Shown here one piece after another: positions 1 to 10,995 of a DNA stretch of 64,000 bases. Source of the stretch: Caprella mutica (Eukaryota; Arthropoda; Malacostraca; Amphipoda; Caprellidae); assembly GCA_947561585.1 (NCBI GenBank), contig CANNZV010000340.1, forward strand, positions 62,001 through 126,000, in the 5' to 3' direction. How positions within the stretch are numbered: position 1 is the stretch's first letter; every line of letters starts with the position of its first letter. Made by a program: the position numbers and the translations under genes. The notes under the pieces are model-generated. The model was given only the letters and a program-made list of their open reading frames with translations, made no database searches and was not told the origin of the DNA.

Positions 1-1300
1 GAATTCCGTATTTTTTACAGAGTAATGTAAAGAAGTGCATAAAATCTAATTTTGTTATTTCGTAAACTGTTCCAAATCTCGACATTTTGCAGGTTTGGAT
101 ACCTATAAACAATGGTTCCACTCACTAACTATAGAAAAAATTCTGAAGCTCGGTATTATTTCAAAGTTCAGAAGTAAAGATACAAAAGTTTTGGAAGCAC
201 ACATTTTGGTAATAAATTGCAAATTCCATCAGCAATTTCAAGAAAATCTGTGAAATATTGATAAATTTTATAATTCGAAATGAAATCAAGAACAAAAACA
301 CTTGATATTGAGCTGGACTTAGTCTCAGCTATCAGCAAAAAGCAAAAAATCAACTGGTAAATATATTTAGAGTTCATATACAAGAAGAAAACAACTAGCT
401 CAGAAATCTGATCAGTCTTTCGAATATCTCAATTTCAAGGATGCCTAAAAATGATAGCATTAACAATTTTTCACAGAGTTAAAAAATATAGCTTGAAATT
501 TTGAATCTAGAACTTAGAAAATTTAAGCGAAAAAAATTAATTTACAAATGTTTAAGTAAAAAATATAGTTCCATATGAGCACGACAATAAAAAATAGAGT
601 CCTCAGCTAGAAAGACTGAAGAATAACTTATCCAGGCTAAAGTGAAATTATCTAAAGAAAGACTAATTTTCGATCTGCCTAAAACACAAGTTTTTAAATA
701 GAGAGAGTGAAATTTGATAACTTTTCACCATGACGGCTGAAGACGAAATGTCCCGCACTGCATGAAAAAGAATCGAAATTTCTTACATGCGGGGGTAAAA
801 TGAGAATTTGGGGTAGCGTACGATAATCCGTGGTACAGTCGGAACTAGATTATTCATGCGCGCCTCAGCAATTGGACGGATACACTTTTCCGCGATAGTA
901 CGTCGAGCTGTCCCTCTTGGCAGCCGTGACGTCATAAACGTAAACAAACTAACGAAAAGGGCGGGAGAAACACCTGTTCTTATTTGTAAATTAATAAAAT
1001 TGATAATTGTCATAATATTACATGTTTTGAGATTAATTGATAATAAATTAAACGGTTTAAACCCACCAAACCAAATTAGTTATTGTTAATATCCCTAATT
1101 AACTAGTGATATTAATTCCTAAACCACGGAATCGTACACATTGAAGTGGTTGCACGGGAACGCTAATCGAGGGACCGTACTTCGTACCTTGAAGGAACGT
1201 TCTTCGAGTTCTTCAGCACAGGAACGCACCATGAGGTACCTACCAGGCAATGTCGCAATGATGAGATTATAACTAGGTAGTCATTCATTTGAAGCCTGAA
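1..1300. other. AT-rich sequence, no gene recognised
   Basis: No open frame here resembles a known family. Bases about 780-970 are richer in GC and CpG than their surroundings and carry short open frames on both strands with no recognisable product. A promoter or an old mobile element are both possible; nothing in the sequence decides. Confidence 0.4.
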
Positions 1301-1321
1301 GGGTTAGGGAGGCCGTTATGA

Positions 1322-1465
1322 ACCAGTTTGTATTTGATGCACAAAAATGAAAAACCCACTGACTTGTTCATAAAGCTGAAAAAATCCACCAACATATTTG
1401 GTTGATCCACCAAAATTTTCTTCATTAAATTTAAAGCTTTAACCGTGCCACCAAAAATTGATGGT
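1322..1465. repeat. MITE family D, left half
   Basis: It starts with a variant of the family D end (CCAGTTTGTATTTGATGCAC) and continues with the family's 'ccaccaa...aaaattgatggtac' body. No matching right end is seen, so the copy is truncated. Better copies lie at 2002-2237 and 7325-7668. Confidence 0.55.
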
Positions 1466-1734
1466 ACCTAAACATTTTTTTTTAGTAGTCTAAAAAGACG
1501 ATATCTTTCCATTAAAAACAAGAATGATAAAATCTTTACAGAAGAGGAAATTCCTTCAGGAACTAAGAGTGAGGCCAGGGTGGAAAAATAACTCTCTTCA
1601 GATTGACTAGTAACCCAGTCTGCAGAATGTGTCATAAGTATCTAAAAGCTGAACGGCGCACCACATTACGGCGCACTACAATACGGCGCACCACTGTACT
1701 TTCTATTAATGACCTCAATGTGGAAAACTGTTAT

Positions 1735-1850
1735 GTAGTGTGTTGTATCCGCTAGTTTGTTGTTCTGCACACTTCATGATTGTTTAATTACCTGGCGGCT
1801 GGCAGGGGGGTTCGGGGGGCGGCACGCCCCCCGATACATCTACCTAACGG
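1735..1850. repeat. Dispersed repeat with a GC-rich hairpin
   Basis: Contains 'ttgttgtatccgctag' and 'gcacacttcatgattg', both shared with 53636-53705. Between them and 'cgatacat' this copy has a GC-rich segment with a GGGGGGC/GCCCCCC stem (loop of about 5) at about 1815-1836. The 53-kb copy lacks that segment, so it was gained here or lost there. Confidence 0.45.
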
Positions 1851-2001
1851 CTAACTGATAAGTTTTTATTTACACCTCAGACTGAAAGTTTACAATAGTT
1901 ACCCCATAAAATTACAATTACAGTTTTCTATGATGAATTTTATTTTCTATTCCAAATTAAACATCTCAATCGAATAATTAAACTGTGTAGGTAGTATAAA
2001 C

Positions 2002-2237
2002 CCAGTCTGTATTTGGTGCACAAAATTCCACTGACTTTTTGAAAAAGCTGAGAAAATCCACCATGAATTTCCAGTAATTTGGCTGATCCACTAACATTTT
2101 GCCCATTTTTCCACCGAAAATTAATGGTAACATAGGAATAAATAGCTAAATATCCACAGACTTTGTCAGAATATTATTTTCAATGAAAAAAAATTCCACC
2201 GACAAGTCGGTGGAATTTACCATGAAATACAGTCTGG
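2002..2237. mobile_element. MITE family D, complete, 8-bp target duplication
   Basis: A 236-bp foldback element running from CCAGTCTGTATTTGG to ...GAAATACAGTCTGG. It is flanked on both sides by the 8-bp direct repeat GTATAAAC (1994-2001 and 2238-2245). Eight-base duplications are typical of hAT-superfamily transposition. No coding capacity. Confidence 0.75.
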
Positions 2238-2342
2238 GTATAAACATTGGATTCAGGTACCGTCAGGCGTCAGACATGAATTTGATACTACGACAATTAG
2301 GTACCTATCAAATTCACTCCATTTATCATTAATCTGTATTCC

Positions 2343-2820
2343 AAGTTATAAAGCATGTCCAAACTCGCCATTTTAATGGCGAGTTTGTGACAGTTATTTT
2401 GAGCCCTTCAATTGCAAATGGCGAGTTTTATCTATTTTTCTCCTATGCTACAATGTTATTTTGGAGAGAATTAATGATAATTATATCATTTTGGAGAGAA
2501 TTTGTTGAATTTTGGAGAGAGGTGGAGAGCCAAGTAATAAAGCATGTCCAAACTCGCCATTTTAATAGCGAGTTTGTGACAGTTATTTTGAGCCCTTCAA
2601 TTGCAAATGGTGAGTTTTATCTATTTTTCTGCTATGCTACAATGTTATTTTGGAGAGAATTAATGATAATTTGATCATTTTGGAGAGAATTTGTTGAAAT
2701 TTGGAGAGAGCTGGAGAGACAAATGGCGAGTTTATGAGACATACTATTTTACTTGGGTGGAGAGACAAATGGTGAGTTTATGAGATATACTATTTTACTT
2801 GGTCTGTATTCAAATTACCT
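2343..2820. repeat. MITE family F, two tandem copies
   Basis: Two head-to-tail copies begin at about 2350 and 2538 with 'aaagcatgtccaaactcgcc'. Each carries several 'ttttggagagaat' motifs and ends near 'tactattttacttgg'. Other copies are at 7790-8012 (inverted) and 8317-9690 (split by a hAT insertion). The short open frame across this region is a by-product of the duplication. Confidence 0.6.
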
Positions 2821-2884
2821 ATCTAATAGAATGTACAGTGGTGCGCCGTCCTGGTGTGCGCCGCTCAGCTTTTAGATACGTATC

Positions 2885-3150
2885 GAATGTGTCTCTTCTC
2901 CTGCAGAGATTTTAATTTGAGAGACAGTTACTCTCTGACTCACAGTAGGAGATTCAGAATCTCCCGCAGCTAAATTAATGCCAATGGTAACATAGGTATT
3001 AATTCAAAATCTCTCGCAGCTAAATTAATGGTAACATAGGAATTAATTCAAGATCTCCCGCTGAGATCTCAAATTTCTTAAAATTCAATCAAAAACTCCC
3101 GCAGAGAGTCTTGGGAAAATGTTCCATATTCTGCAGACTGGCTAGTAACT
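2885..3150. repeat. MITE family E (inverted orientation)
   Basis: Contains 'agagagttactc'-type ends, 'tctcccgcagctaaattaatg' blocks and a terminal 'atattctgcagactgg'. It is the reverse complement of the 3670-3947 copy. The 'ctcccgcag' block recurs several times inside the element. No gene. Confidence 0.5.
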
Positions 3151-3640
3151 CTGTTAGAGATTTATCCCAAAGACAACTCTGCAGAAACTAACTACACATT
3201 ATTTCTTTTAATTATGTGAAAAACAGTCCTAAATATTTCATAATACCTATTTGTCTGAGTATTTGAAAAAATTGAACTCTGCATGCTATACATGGTTTAG
3301 TAGGTTTACTAATACACTAAACTGGGTTAATTATCAATAAACTTTGCAGTTGAGTATTCATGAGTAACTCTGTTACAAATTGAGTTTTCCACTCTGGGAG
3401 TGAGGGGTTGAGAACTTGAGTTCACTGAAGAAGTGGACCCGAATCCCGATCCTCTAAAACCTCTCCTTTGCGGCTGAGGCCTGGGCCCTGCCGCCCTGAG
3501 AGGATGCTGAAGGCATTCCCTCTCTGGATCACAATAGCCATTCGCTGTTGGAACCAGCCTCCAGGCAGACTACCTTGGGTCATTTGTTGTCTCAAGTTCT
3601 CATTCTCAACAAGGCGTCTACCTATGGACTTTATGATTGA
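3151..3640. other. Unassigned sequence between MITE family E copies
   Basis: The stretch 3440-3640 is less AT-rich and has a short open frame with no recognisable domain or family resemblance. No splice-supported model could be built. Confidence 0.3.
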
Positions 3641-3669
3641 CAGGTCACAGATTGAGGAGGTTGTACTAT

Positions 3670-3947
3670 CGTACGCCCAGTCTGCAGAATATGGAACATT
3701 TTTCCAAGACTCTCTGCGGGAGTTTATGATTGAATTATAGAAATTGGAGATCTCTGCGGGAGATCATGAATTAATTCCTAGGTATGTTACCATTAATTTT
3801 TCTGCGGGAGATTTTGAATTAATTCATATGTTACCATTAATTTAGCTGCCGGAGATTCTGAATATGCTGCTGAGAGTCGGAGAGTAACTCTCGATCAAAA
3901 TAAAATCTCTGCGGGAGAAGAGGCGCGTTCTGCAGACTGGCCGTACG
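3670..3947. repeat. MITE family E
   Basis: Runs from 'cagtctgcagaatatgg' through 'tctgcgggag' blocks and 'ttaccattaattt' spacers to 'ttctgcagactgg', so its ends are inverted copies of each other. Same family as 2885-3150 and 8030-8225. Confidence 0.55.
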
Positions 3948-4284
3948 CTCCTGTGGTCTCCCATGTTTCAAAGTGCCAGTCTGCAAAGCATGCACAATCA
4001 GTCTCCAGATATTTAATTTTTGGGGCAATTTCTCTCCAAAGATTTTCTAATTTCTCCAAAATGGCCAAAAAATTCAAAATTCTCTCCACTAATTACATGT
4101 AAACATAGGAATTATATAGAGAATTGTCGCCAGCTAAACTTCACAACTTCATGCATCTTTTGCAGACTGGAAAGTATGTACAAACTCTACAAAGTCTCCA
4201 GTATCGGCGTATCCTGACGATTTTTAAGGGGTAAAATAAGTTTAGAAACATGTAAATAACAAGTAAATCACTCGTAGATAGTCT

Positions 4285-4535
4285 CAAGTGATCCAGTTTG
4301 TATTTGGTGAACTGAACTCCTAACTTTTTAAAAAATCTGACAAATAGCTGCCAACATTTTTCATCAATTTATCTAGTCCTCCAACATTTTTCCAGTTTCC
4401 CGTCCACAAAAATTAATGGTAATATAGGAATTAATAGCTAAATATTCTCCGACATTGCAGGATATATTTTTTATTAGAGAAATTGAATATCTCCCGACAT
4501 ATCATTGGAATTTACCACCAAATACAATGTGACAA
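4285..4535. repeat. MITE family D, diverged copy
   Basis: Starts 'ccagtttgtatttggtg' and ends 'ccaccaaatacaatgtg', with the family's 'aaaattaatggtaatataggaatta' centre. It is more diverged than the 2002 copy and no target duplication is evident. Confidence 0.5.
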
Positions 4536-4589
4536 GTGATACATGCATCAGACATGATGCATGATGATGTTTTCAAGTGTAAAATCTTC

Positions 4590-7130
4590 AATAGGAAGTC
4601 CTATTTCTTCTTCTAAGTATCTTAAATGTGGCGACCTTGATCCATTTTCTCACGAAACTGGCAACTTTCCTGCCACACTTCGAAACATGGGTGGTCTCTA
4701 AAGCAATTGGCTCAAATATGTATGCATCTCCAAGGGCGGAGTATTTATGACGCTTATGGTTCTCCGCAGCCCCAGCAGCTGATCCGGCCTCAACTGCGGA
4801 ATCATTGATGTGTGTCTCTGCAAATCTGTCGACACGCGTGCAATCCCAAATCAGACTCTTTCCATTCATGTAAGGAAACACAGTAATACTATCTGGGCAT
4901 TTACCATCACTTCTGTCAGCCCAGGAGCCTCGAGCACTGAAGAGAGTTCTGCTCTCTGAAAAGCTTGTTTTACAACATCATTCATTGCTGCATGTCTTGG
5001 GTGTCACCAAGATCTGTAACTACAAGACAGGCCATGCAGTTCTCTGACATCAATCCCAATAACACAGTGGCAAGAATGAAGTTCACAAAACTCTGGCACC
5101 AACTCTGAGAGCAATGGCTACCCTCAGGATCTTTGGATCAAGCTGTGTACCCAATGATTGTATGGGAATCGCGTTCAACCATACTCCAGTTTCTTTTAAG
5201 AGATGCAGATAACAGTCCTGCCCTTGCATCCTGATCAGCTCTAGCCAACAGACTCTCCATTAATGAATGAGCCTGTGGTGTATCCCATTCTTTTTGACTG
5301 GACTCATGGACTGGTACATGGAGACCCCGCCTCCATGTTCCAACTGCATCTGTAAGCTCTCCGGTAATGACTACATTAATATAAGAAAGAATAGTTTCAA
5401 CCAAATCACTCACAGAATACATTGAAGACACAAAAGTAGGTAAGGCAATATCTCCAGCTCTCCTAAAACCCAGTCCATCAAGGCCAACCGGTAAAGTTGC
5501 CTGAACCCAAGAATCGGCTGACATCTCTACATTGGCAACGGCAGATCTAAGTGATTCATCAAAATCGCTAAATTCGACTATGTGCTTGTAAGTTGGAGAA
5601 GCCTGCAAAACATATAGTAGCTTCGGAATGGAGAAAATATTTCTCAACAAAAAGGCTTGATGGTTATCTACCACCCATAATCGAGAGACCATGAGGTCCA
5701 GATCTTCTTTCCTCCTTAAAATCTCTGCATGAATACCCAAGTCACTTAAAGGTGCACCGAACAAGGAACAATTGTCCTTATGAACCACCCTGAAATTTGG
5801 AAGCACTACCCAGAACAACAATTCTATTTCACCCTTGGCAGTATCATCAAGGATGGTCAGCTCGCATTTCGTGCTGTTAACTTCCAGTCCGATGGCACTC
5901 AATCCATATATAAAGGTTTTTACGTCCTCCAAAACTCTCTCCCGTGCATCTCCCAGGGCTGCGTTGTCCAGATACCATACCTTAAACTCTGACTTAACCC
6001 TGCGAGCCACCTCGTCAATTCCAAGAGCAAACATAGCCAGTCCAAAAGGGTCACCCTGCTGGATATCTGTCTCCAACTTCAGCACCTCTTCACCAAAAAA
6101 CAAAGCTGAAGGCGAAGAATAAGCTTGCCAAAGGAGTCTATATAGCTCCGGCACACGGTTACGAATAAAAGTAGAAAAGGTAGCTCTCGGATAATTGAAA
6201 GAATTTTTCATATCCACCTTGAAAAACACCCTCCTATGGTTACAGTCATTCAAGTACCGTCTTGCAGAATGTGCAGAAGCTTCACAGCCACCCTTCGTAG
6301 AGAACCCAAGCTGAACCCGTCTTAATTCGCTACCAAGAGTGTGATAAGGGGCGCACACCAATCTTGGCAGCCAACCTATACAAGGTATTACCAACTGCTA
6401 TGGGTCTTATGCCACCACCCTTTTTGGTTAAAGCGCATAATGTGGCTCCATAAAAAATTGATAAAGCAAAATCTGAAACTTCTCCTCTCAATATCGCACT
6501 CACAAAATCTGTTGGAGTGGTCAAAAAACGTACTCCAGCCTCTGCAGAAGAATGGGACATTAACATCTTCAAATGACTTGGCCTGTTGCTATCGGGTCCT
6601 CCGGCAGAACCAGGACGGAAAGAATTAACAACCATCCTCCTCTGAAACAATAAGAACAATTAGAGAATCACAATTAACTGTTTATCATTATCTGAAGCGT
6701 GTCTATTGTTAACAACTGAGATTATGGGTTCAGGCAGCGTAGGTAGGGAGTCAGTCTCTAAAAATTGAGCCACCTGCCGATTGATTTTAGTAGCAAGAGA
6801 AACCTTACGACCTTCCCTACCGCAATCTGAGCACTGTAGCCCCCAGTAGCAGAAGCTCATAAGCCTTATTCATGCTAATTGGGTCTTCTGCGTCAGAGCC
6901 CCCTGCAATAACAGTTGAAGGGCTCCCGCCACAGCTATTTCTGATCCCCTGGGAATCGTATTTAGGACCCTCAACTTGCTAAGACAGCCACCTATATACG
7001 CCTCCAAATTCACCAGCTGATTGAGCCGCTCCTGGGGGTTAGCGATTGTACCGCGCCCTCGACACGCCACACAAACCCATATTACTATAACTGACGCCTG
7101 TGCCCTGGTACATAGGAATAAAATAATCAC
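4590..7130 (-). pseudogene. Dead non-LTR retrotransposon (RLE-type LINE): reverse transcriptase plus endonuclease-like C-terminus
   Basis: Pieces in several minus-strand frames line up as one retroelement ORF. Upstream (7130-6660) is a conserved-looking lead-in with 'LNTIPRGSEIAVAGAL'. The palm and fingers follow (6659-5140): GGGIRPIAVGNTLYRLAAK, LGFSTKGGCEASAHSARRY, KVDMKNSFN, DIQQGDPFGLAMFALGI and VWYLDNAALGD. The last is the YxDD catalytic box with its second Asp changed to Asn. The C-terminus (about 5050-4590) has DGKCPDS...GKSLIWDCTRVD, which resembles the PD...D core of restriction-like endonucleases of R2/NeSL-type LINEs. Frames shift near 6340-6390 and between 5138 and 4881, and stops occur, so it is inactive. 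The RT assignment is firm; the clade and the endonuclease call are inferences from motif spacing. Confidence 0.8.
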
Positions 7131-7139
7131 TCAATAAAT

Positions 7140-7235
7140 TGCTGAAAGTCCACCGACTTTGCTAGAATATTATTTTTAAAGGGGAAAAATTCCACCTACA
7201 AGTCAGTTGAATTTACCATGAAATACAGTCTGTAG
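7140..7235. repeat. MITE family D, right half
   Basis: Reads 'gtccaccgactttg...ttgaatttaccatgaaatacagtctg', matching the right arm of the 2002-2237 copy. It directly abuts the upstream end of the LINE remnant, suggesting the LINE or an associated rearrangement broke this copy. Confidence 0.45.
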
Positions 7236-7324
7236 TTTTCACGTTTTTGAGTGAATTTAGCTTCATGGTAAAGCTGGACTGAGCCAGACTGGTCGGTCTG
7301 GCCCCATGTGTCCCAGACTTTATT

Positions 7325-7668
7325 CCAGTCTGTATTTGGTGCACAAAATTCCACTGACCTACCATAAATTTCCAGTAATTTGGCTGATTCATCAACATTT
7401 TCCCCATTTTCCATCAAAAATTAATGAAATCATAAGATTAAATAGCCAAAAATCCACCGGCATTGATAGAATATAATTTTTTCCTTTTGAAAATAATAAT
7501 CTTGCAAAGTCGGTGGATTTTTAGCAATTTATTCCTATGTTATCAATAATTTTGGTGTATAAATTGAGAAAAAGTTGGTGGAACAGCAAAATTATTCGAA
7601 ATTGTTGGTGAATTTTTTAAGCTCATTGGAAAAGTCAGTGGAATTCTCTGCACCAAATACAGACTTGG
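7325..7668. mobile_element. MITE family D, long foldback copy
   Basis: Left end CCAGTCTGTATTTGGTGCAC, right end CTGCACCAAATACAGACTTGG, with mirrored 'ccaccg' / 'cggtgg' blocks about a centre near 7490. At 344 bp it keeps both full arms, which shows the family is a near-complete palindrome. No clear target duplication. Confidence 0.65.
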
Positions 7669-7789
7669 AAGGGAACATAGGAATTAATTCAAAATGTTAA
7701 GCCAATTAGTTTTGTCCTTTTGAAATCTAACTCTGTAACTTGGCTCGAAGACTGCAGAATATGTAACATTTTTCCAAGAATCTCAGCGA

Positions 7790-8012
7790 TAAACCAAGTA
7801 AAATAGTATGGCTCATTAACTCGCCATTTGTCTCTAACTCTCTCCAAAATATAATAACCAAATTTCTCTCCATAATGATCAAATTCTCTCCAAAATAACA
7901 TTGTAGCATAGGAGAAAAATAGATATTTCTCTCCATTTGCAATTGAAGGGTTCTAAATAACTGTCTTAACTCGCCATTGAAATGGCGAGTTTGGACATGC
8001 TTCGTTACCTGG
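7790..8012. repeat. MITE family F, inverted copy
   Basis: From 'ccaagtaaaatagtatggctcat' to 'gcgagtttggacatgcttcgtta', with 'ctctccaaaat' motifs. It is the reverse complement of the copies at 2343-2820. Confidence 0.55.
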
Positions 8013-8029
8013 GCGATGTATAACTCTAC

Positions 8030-8225
8030 TGGAGATCTTGAATTAATTCCTATGTTACCATCAATTTACCTGCGGGAGATTTTGAATTAATTCATATGTA
8101 ACCATTAATTTAGCTGCTGGAGATTCTGAATCTGCTACTGAGAGTCAGAGACAGAGAGTAACTGTCTCTCAAATTAAACTCTGCGGGTGAAGAGACACAT
8201 TAGGTAGATTTGCAGAGTGGATAGT
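8030..8225. repeat. MITE family E, partial
   Basis: Carries 'ctgcgggagattttgaattaattcatatg', 'tagctgctggagattctgaatctgct' and 'ctctgcgggtgaagag', the same block order as 3770-3930. Confidence 0.45.
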
Positions 8226-8410
8226 TAAGAATGTTAACTAGTCGCTTCTTTTTTACAGGGCTAAAAAAAGTTTTTAAAGATGAATTACGAATCCCGCAAA
8301 TTTCTAGATAATAAAGCAGTTATTTTGAACCCCTCAATTGCAAATGGGGAGAAATATATATTTTTCTCCTATGCTACAATATTATTTTAGAGAGAATTTA
8401 TGATAATTTG

Positions 8411-9594
8411 TAGTGATGGGACGATACCAAAATTTTTAACGATACGATTCCGATTCTATCCAAATGTTCCAATTCTCGATACGATTCCCGATACCTGTTA
8501 TATTTTTATTGTATTATTGGGCTAGATGTTTAGCTACCTAAAGGTACCTTACCAAGTACCATATTAAATCTTCAATTTGAAAATAATTCCATAAGTTCAT
8601 TTTTACTTGTAGTGTTTACAAATAGGCTCAAACTTGTATGGTAAAGCCATATAGGTCTTATTGAAGCTGTTTTAACACATAAGTTTTCATTTTATTGAGT
8701 AATCATTAAAGGTCCTCTCCATGCTCCAAAAAAATGAGTATTAAATAATATTGTAGAAATATGGTCTATGATCATTAATCTGCAAACCGCATAAAATTTA
8801 GTTCAGTAAATATTTTTCTATTATTCTATATGCTTTTAAAGTTATTAATATTTTCTTAGTGCAAATATTGTATGAAACACTTATCTGACGCTGAAGAAAG
8901 TGATTGTACACTCTTTGTTCCGATTTCCAATTTGAATTTTATAAACAAAAAAAGTCATGTTCGGTCTTTATTTAAGATTTAAATTGTTTCCTGAAGTATA
9001 AAAACATTTCTATAATATGTTTCTCTAATTTTGTACCTTTACTGTAATATTTATTAATATCAAAACAAACGGTGTAGCTACATTCTCTTCTGACTGAAAT
9101 TTAGCAAGTCGGAAGTAAACCATATATAATAAGCTATAAATATGCTTTCAAATTTCATGGGGTTTGCAGCAAAATTATTAGAAGCATTAGCCTCATTGAT
9201 TTAAATGGTAAAAGATGCTTGGAGGGGACTCCAGACCTTTAATGTAAATACTAATTAAATAATAAATAAAATCCTAAATTAAGTTGATAGTTAGACTATT
9301 GGAAGTCTTGAATACATTTAATTTAATTGAAATTACAGTACAAGATATTATTTAACTAGTTACTAACTTATTAGGGAATATTGTGTTCGACCTCATCTAG
9401 AAATACCTATACTACATTTTAAGTTTTACAGGACATATATACGTATTGCCATGTTACATATAATACACAAATAATCGTTTAGGTATCTGAATCGCCTTAA
9501 AAAATTTGCTACTCCGATTTCAATTCCCGATACCTTGAAAAACCCCGATTCTTCGATTATCCCGATACGATTCCGATTAATCGTCCCATCACTA
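8411..9594. mobile_element. hAT-type DNA element, non-autonomous, with perfect 8-bp target duplication
   Basis: Terminal inverted repeats TAGTGATGGGACGAT / ATCG(T)CCCATCACTA bound a 1184-bp element. It is flanked by identical ATAATTTG duplications (8403-8410 and 9595-9602). TIR style and 8-bp duplication fit the hAT superfamily. No transposase frame is present. Subterminal 'cgattccgat' and 'cgatacgattcc' repeats occur at both ends. About half of its length is a second, nested element (8710-9238). Confidence 0.8.
8710..9238. mobile_element. TTAA-flanked MITE (family A), nested in the hAT-type element
   Basis: Starts AGGTCCTCTCCATGCTCC and ends GCTTGGAGGGGAC(tccag)ACCT, with TTAA on each side (8706-8709 and 9239-9242). 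TTAA targets are the signature of piggyBac-like transposition. The 529-bp copy has relatives at 62763-63353 and 63639-63751. No coding capacity. Confidence 0.7.
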
Positions 9595-9949
9595 ATAATT
9601 TGATCATTTTGGAGAGAAATTTGGTTATTTTTGGAGAGAGCTGGTGAGACAGATGGATAGTTTAATGTTTATGAGCCATACTATTAAATATGGATGGTAA
9701 ACCACTCTACTTTCTATCAGATAGGAAATTCAAATGAAAATTCATTATAAATTGAGTGAATTTGATAATTGTTGTATCAAATTTATGACTGACGGCCAGA
9801 CTCAAAAGTATGGCAGGATTATAGGATTAATCCTTTATCCCATGTCTTATTAAATAATTTATTTATGAATTTTATTATTAACATTACTCAATTAAAAGTA
9901 AATTTAATACTAATCTCGAAACAATAAATCCTTTATCATATAAGTTTCA

Positions 9950-10081
9950 ATATTCATTTTACAGGCTCCAGGTTGAAAATTTAAATTGAAGATTCATTAC
10001 GGAACTTAGTATGGTACCATTGGGGTAGCTAAATATCTAGCCTAATAAATAAATAAACTATTTGGTAATGTCCCATCACTA
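9950..10081. repeat. Solo end of the same hAT-type family
   Basis: Ends '...ggtaatgtcccatcacta' and, read in reverse complement, contains 'ggctagatatttagctacc' and 'aatcttcaatttaaa', matching 8520-8590 inside the 8411-9594 element. Only one end is present. Confidence 0.55.
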
Positions 10082-10995
10082 AAAAAGGTTATTATTATTA
10101 ATAATTAATATATTTATTATATTACAGATACCTATTTTATCCTAAGTTAATAATTTAAAAAATGAATAATAAGAATAATGATCTACAATACTTCATTCCT
10201 GATTTATTCAAGTAAGTGTACTTAGATGATTAGATCATTAGAGTATGTAAATCATACACTCTCATTATACTTTTTTCACTAATTTATTCATCACTCAAAC
10301 TCTGTAGATGTTTGATTTGATAGAAAATGAATATAGTAGCTAGCTAGTTATTCTTTGGTAGATATCTATACTGATAATAAAATATGGAGCAATTCATTGA
10401 GGCTATTTCCTATCAGTAATTTCAGTTGGATTGAATTTTTAAAATATTATTTTAATATCTTTTACCCTTTCACACTGACTTTTTCAACTCAATACGGGTA
10501 GCTACTTTTTTTTTATTATTTTTTATGTTTTAGGATAATTGATTTGGTCAAATCAGGTTCCATCAGTAGCTACATGTTTCTTGAATATATTTAATTGAAA
10601 CCATGAATTTTTTACTTAAAATCTAAAATAAATTAGTAATGAAAATTTTCTGAAACTTTTCATTCACTTTTCTCTAATGTCTTTGAATTTTATGCTCAAC
10701 TTATAACCATTTGGAACTGGTGGGATAAGTAATATGTTTTACCTGTGACTTTGACAATATGTCCCTACCAGTACCACAATACATTTTTTGGAAAAAAAAC
10801 TTCAGTATAATCTTCTCCTACACCATCTAGAGCAGAACTGACAGTGCTGAGAAATAAAGTTGACCTTTCTTTTTCTTTGCTTAAAGAATTAGCAAAACTC
10901 ACCTGAACATTTATAATAAATATATTGAACAAAATTTGAAATTGTTTGCAGTTTTATAACTATGTAGTAACCTCAGATCTAATGAATAGAGTAAT
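10082..10995. other. AT-rich intergenic or 5' gene-flanking sequence
   Basis: No coding resemblance. The missing first exon of ICE2 may lie here or further upstream; no ATG-containing segment with a donor of the right phase could be picked out confidently. Confidence 0.35.

Larger units (their letters stand above)
1608..2900. mobile_element. Composite element bounded by long imperfect inverted repeats
   Basis: Bases about 1619-1700 (tgcagaatgtgtc, tatctaaaagctgaacggcgcac) recur inverted at about 2830-2900 (gtggtgcgccg, ctcagcttttagatacgtatcgaatgtgtc). The inverted arms enclose a GC hairpin, a complete family D MITE and a family F MITE pair. The left arm has three tandem 'acggcgcacca' units. 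This looks like an older foldback transposon into which later MITEs jumped. No coding sequence is seen inside. Confidence 0.45.
8317..9690. repeat. MITE family F copy split by a hAT-type insertion
   Basis: The left part (8317-8410) has 'ttattttgaacccctcaattgcaaatgg...gagagaatttatgataatttg'. The right part (9595-9690) resumes with 'ataatttgatcattttggagagaaatttgg'. The order matches the uninterrupted copies once the insert and one 8-bp duplicate are removed. Confidence 0.6.

Noticed and set aside
783..1089. Overlapping 76-77 codon frames at 0.8-1.1 kb as a possible first exon of ICE2
   Set aside because: No resemblance to the ICE2 N-terminus, and it lies more than 10 kb upstream across several transposons; no donor of the needed phase stood out.
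5780..6122. Plus-strand frames inside the LINE remnant
   Set aside because: Antisense shadows of the minus-strand reverse transcriptase.
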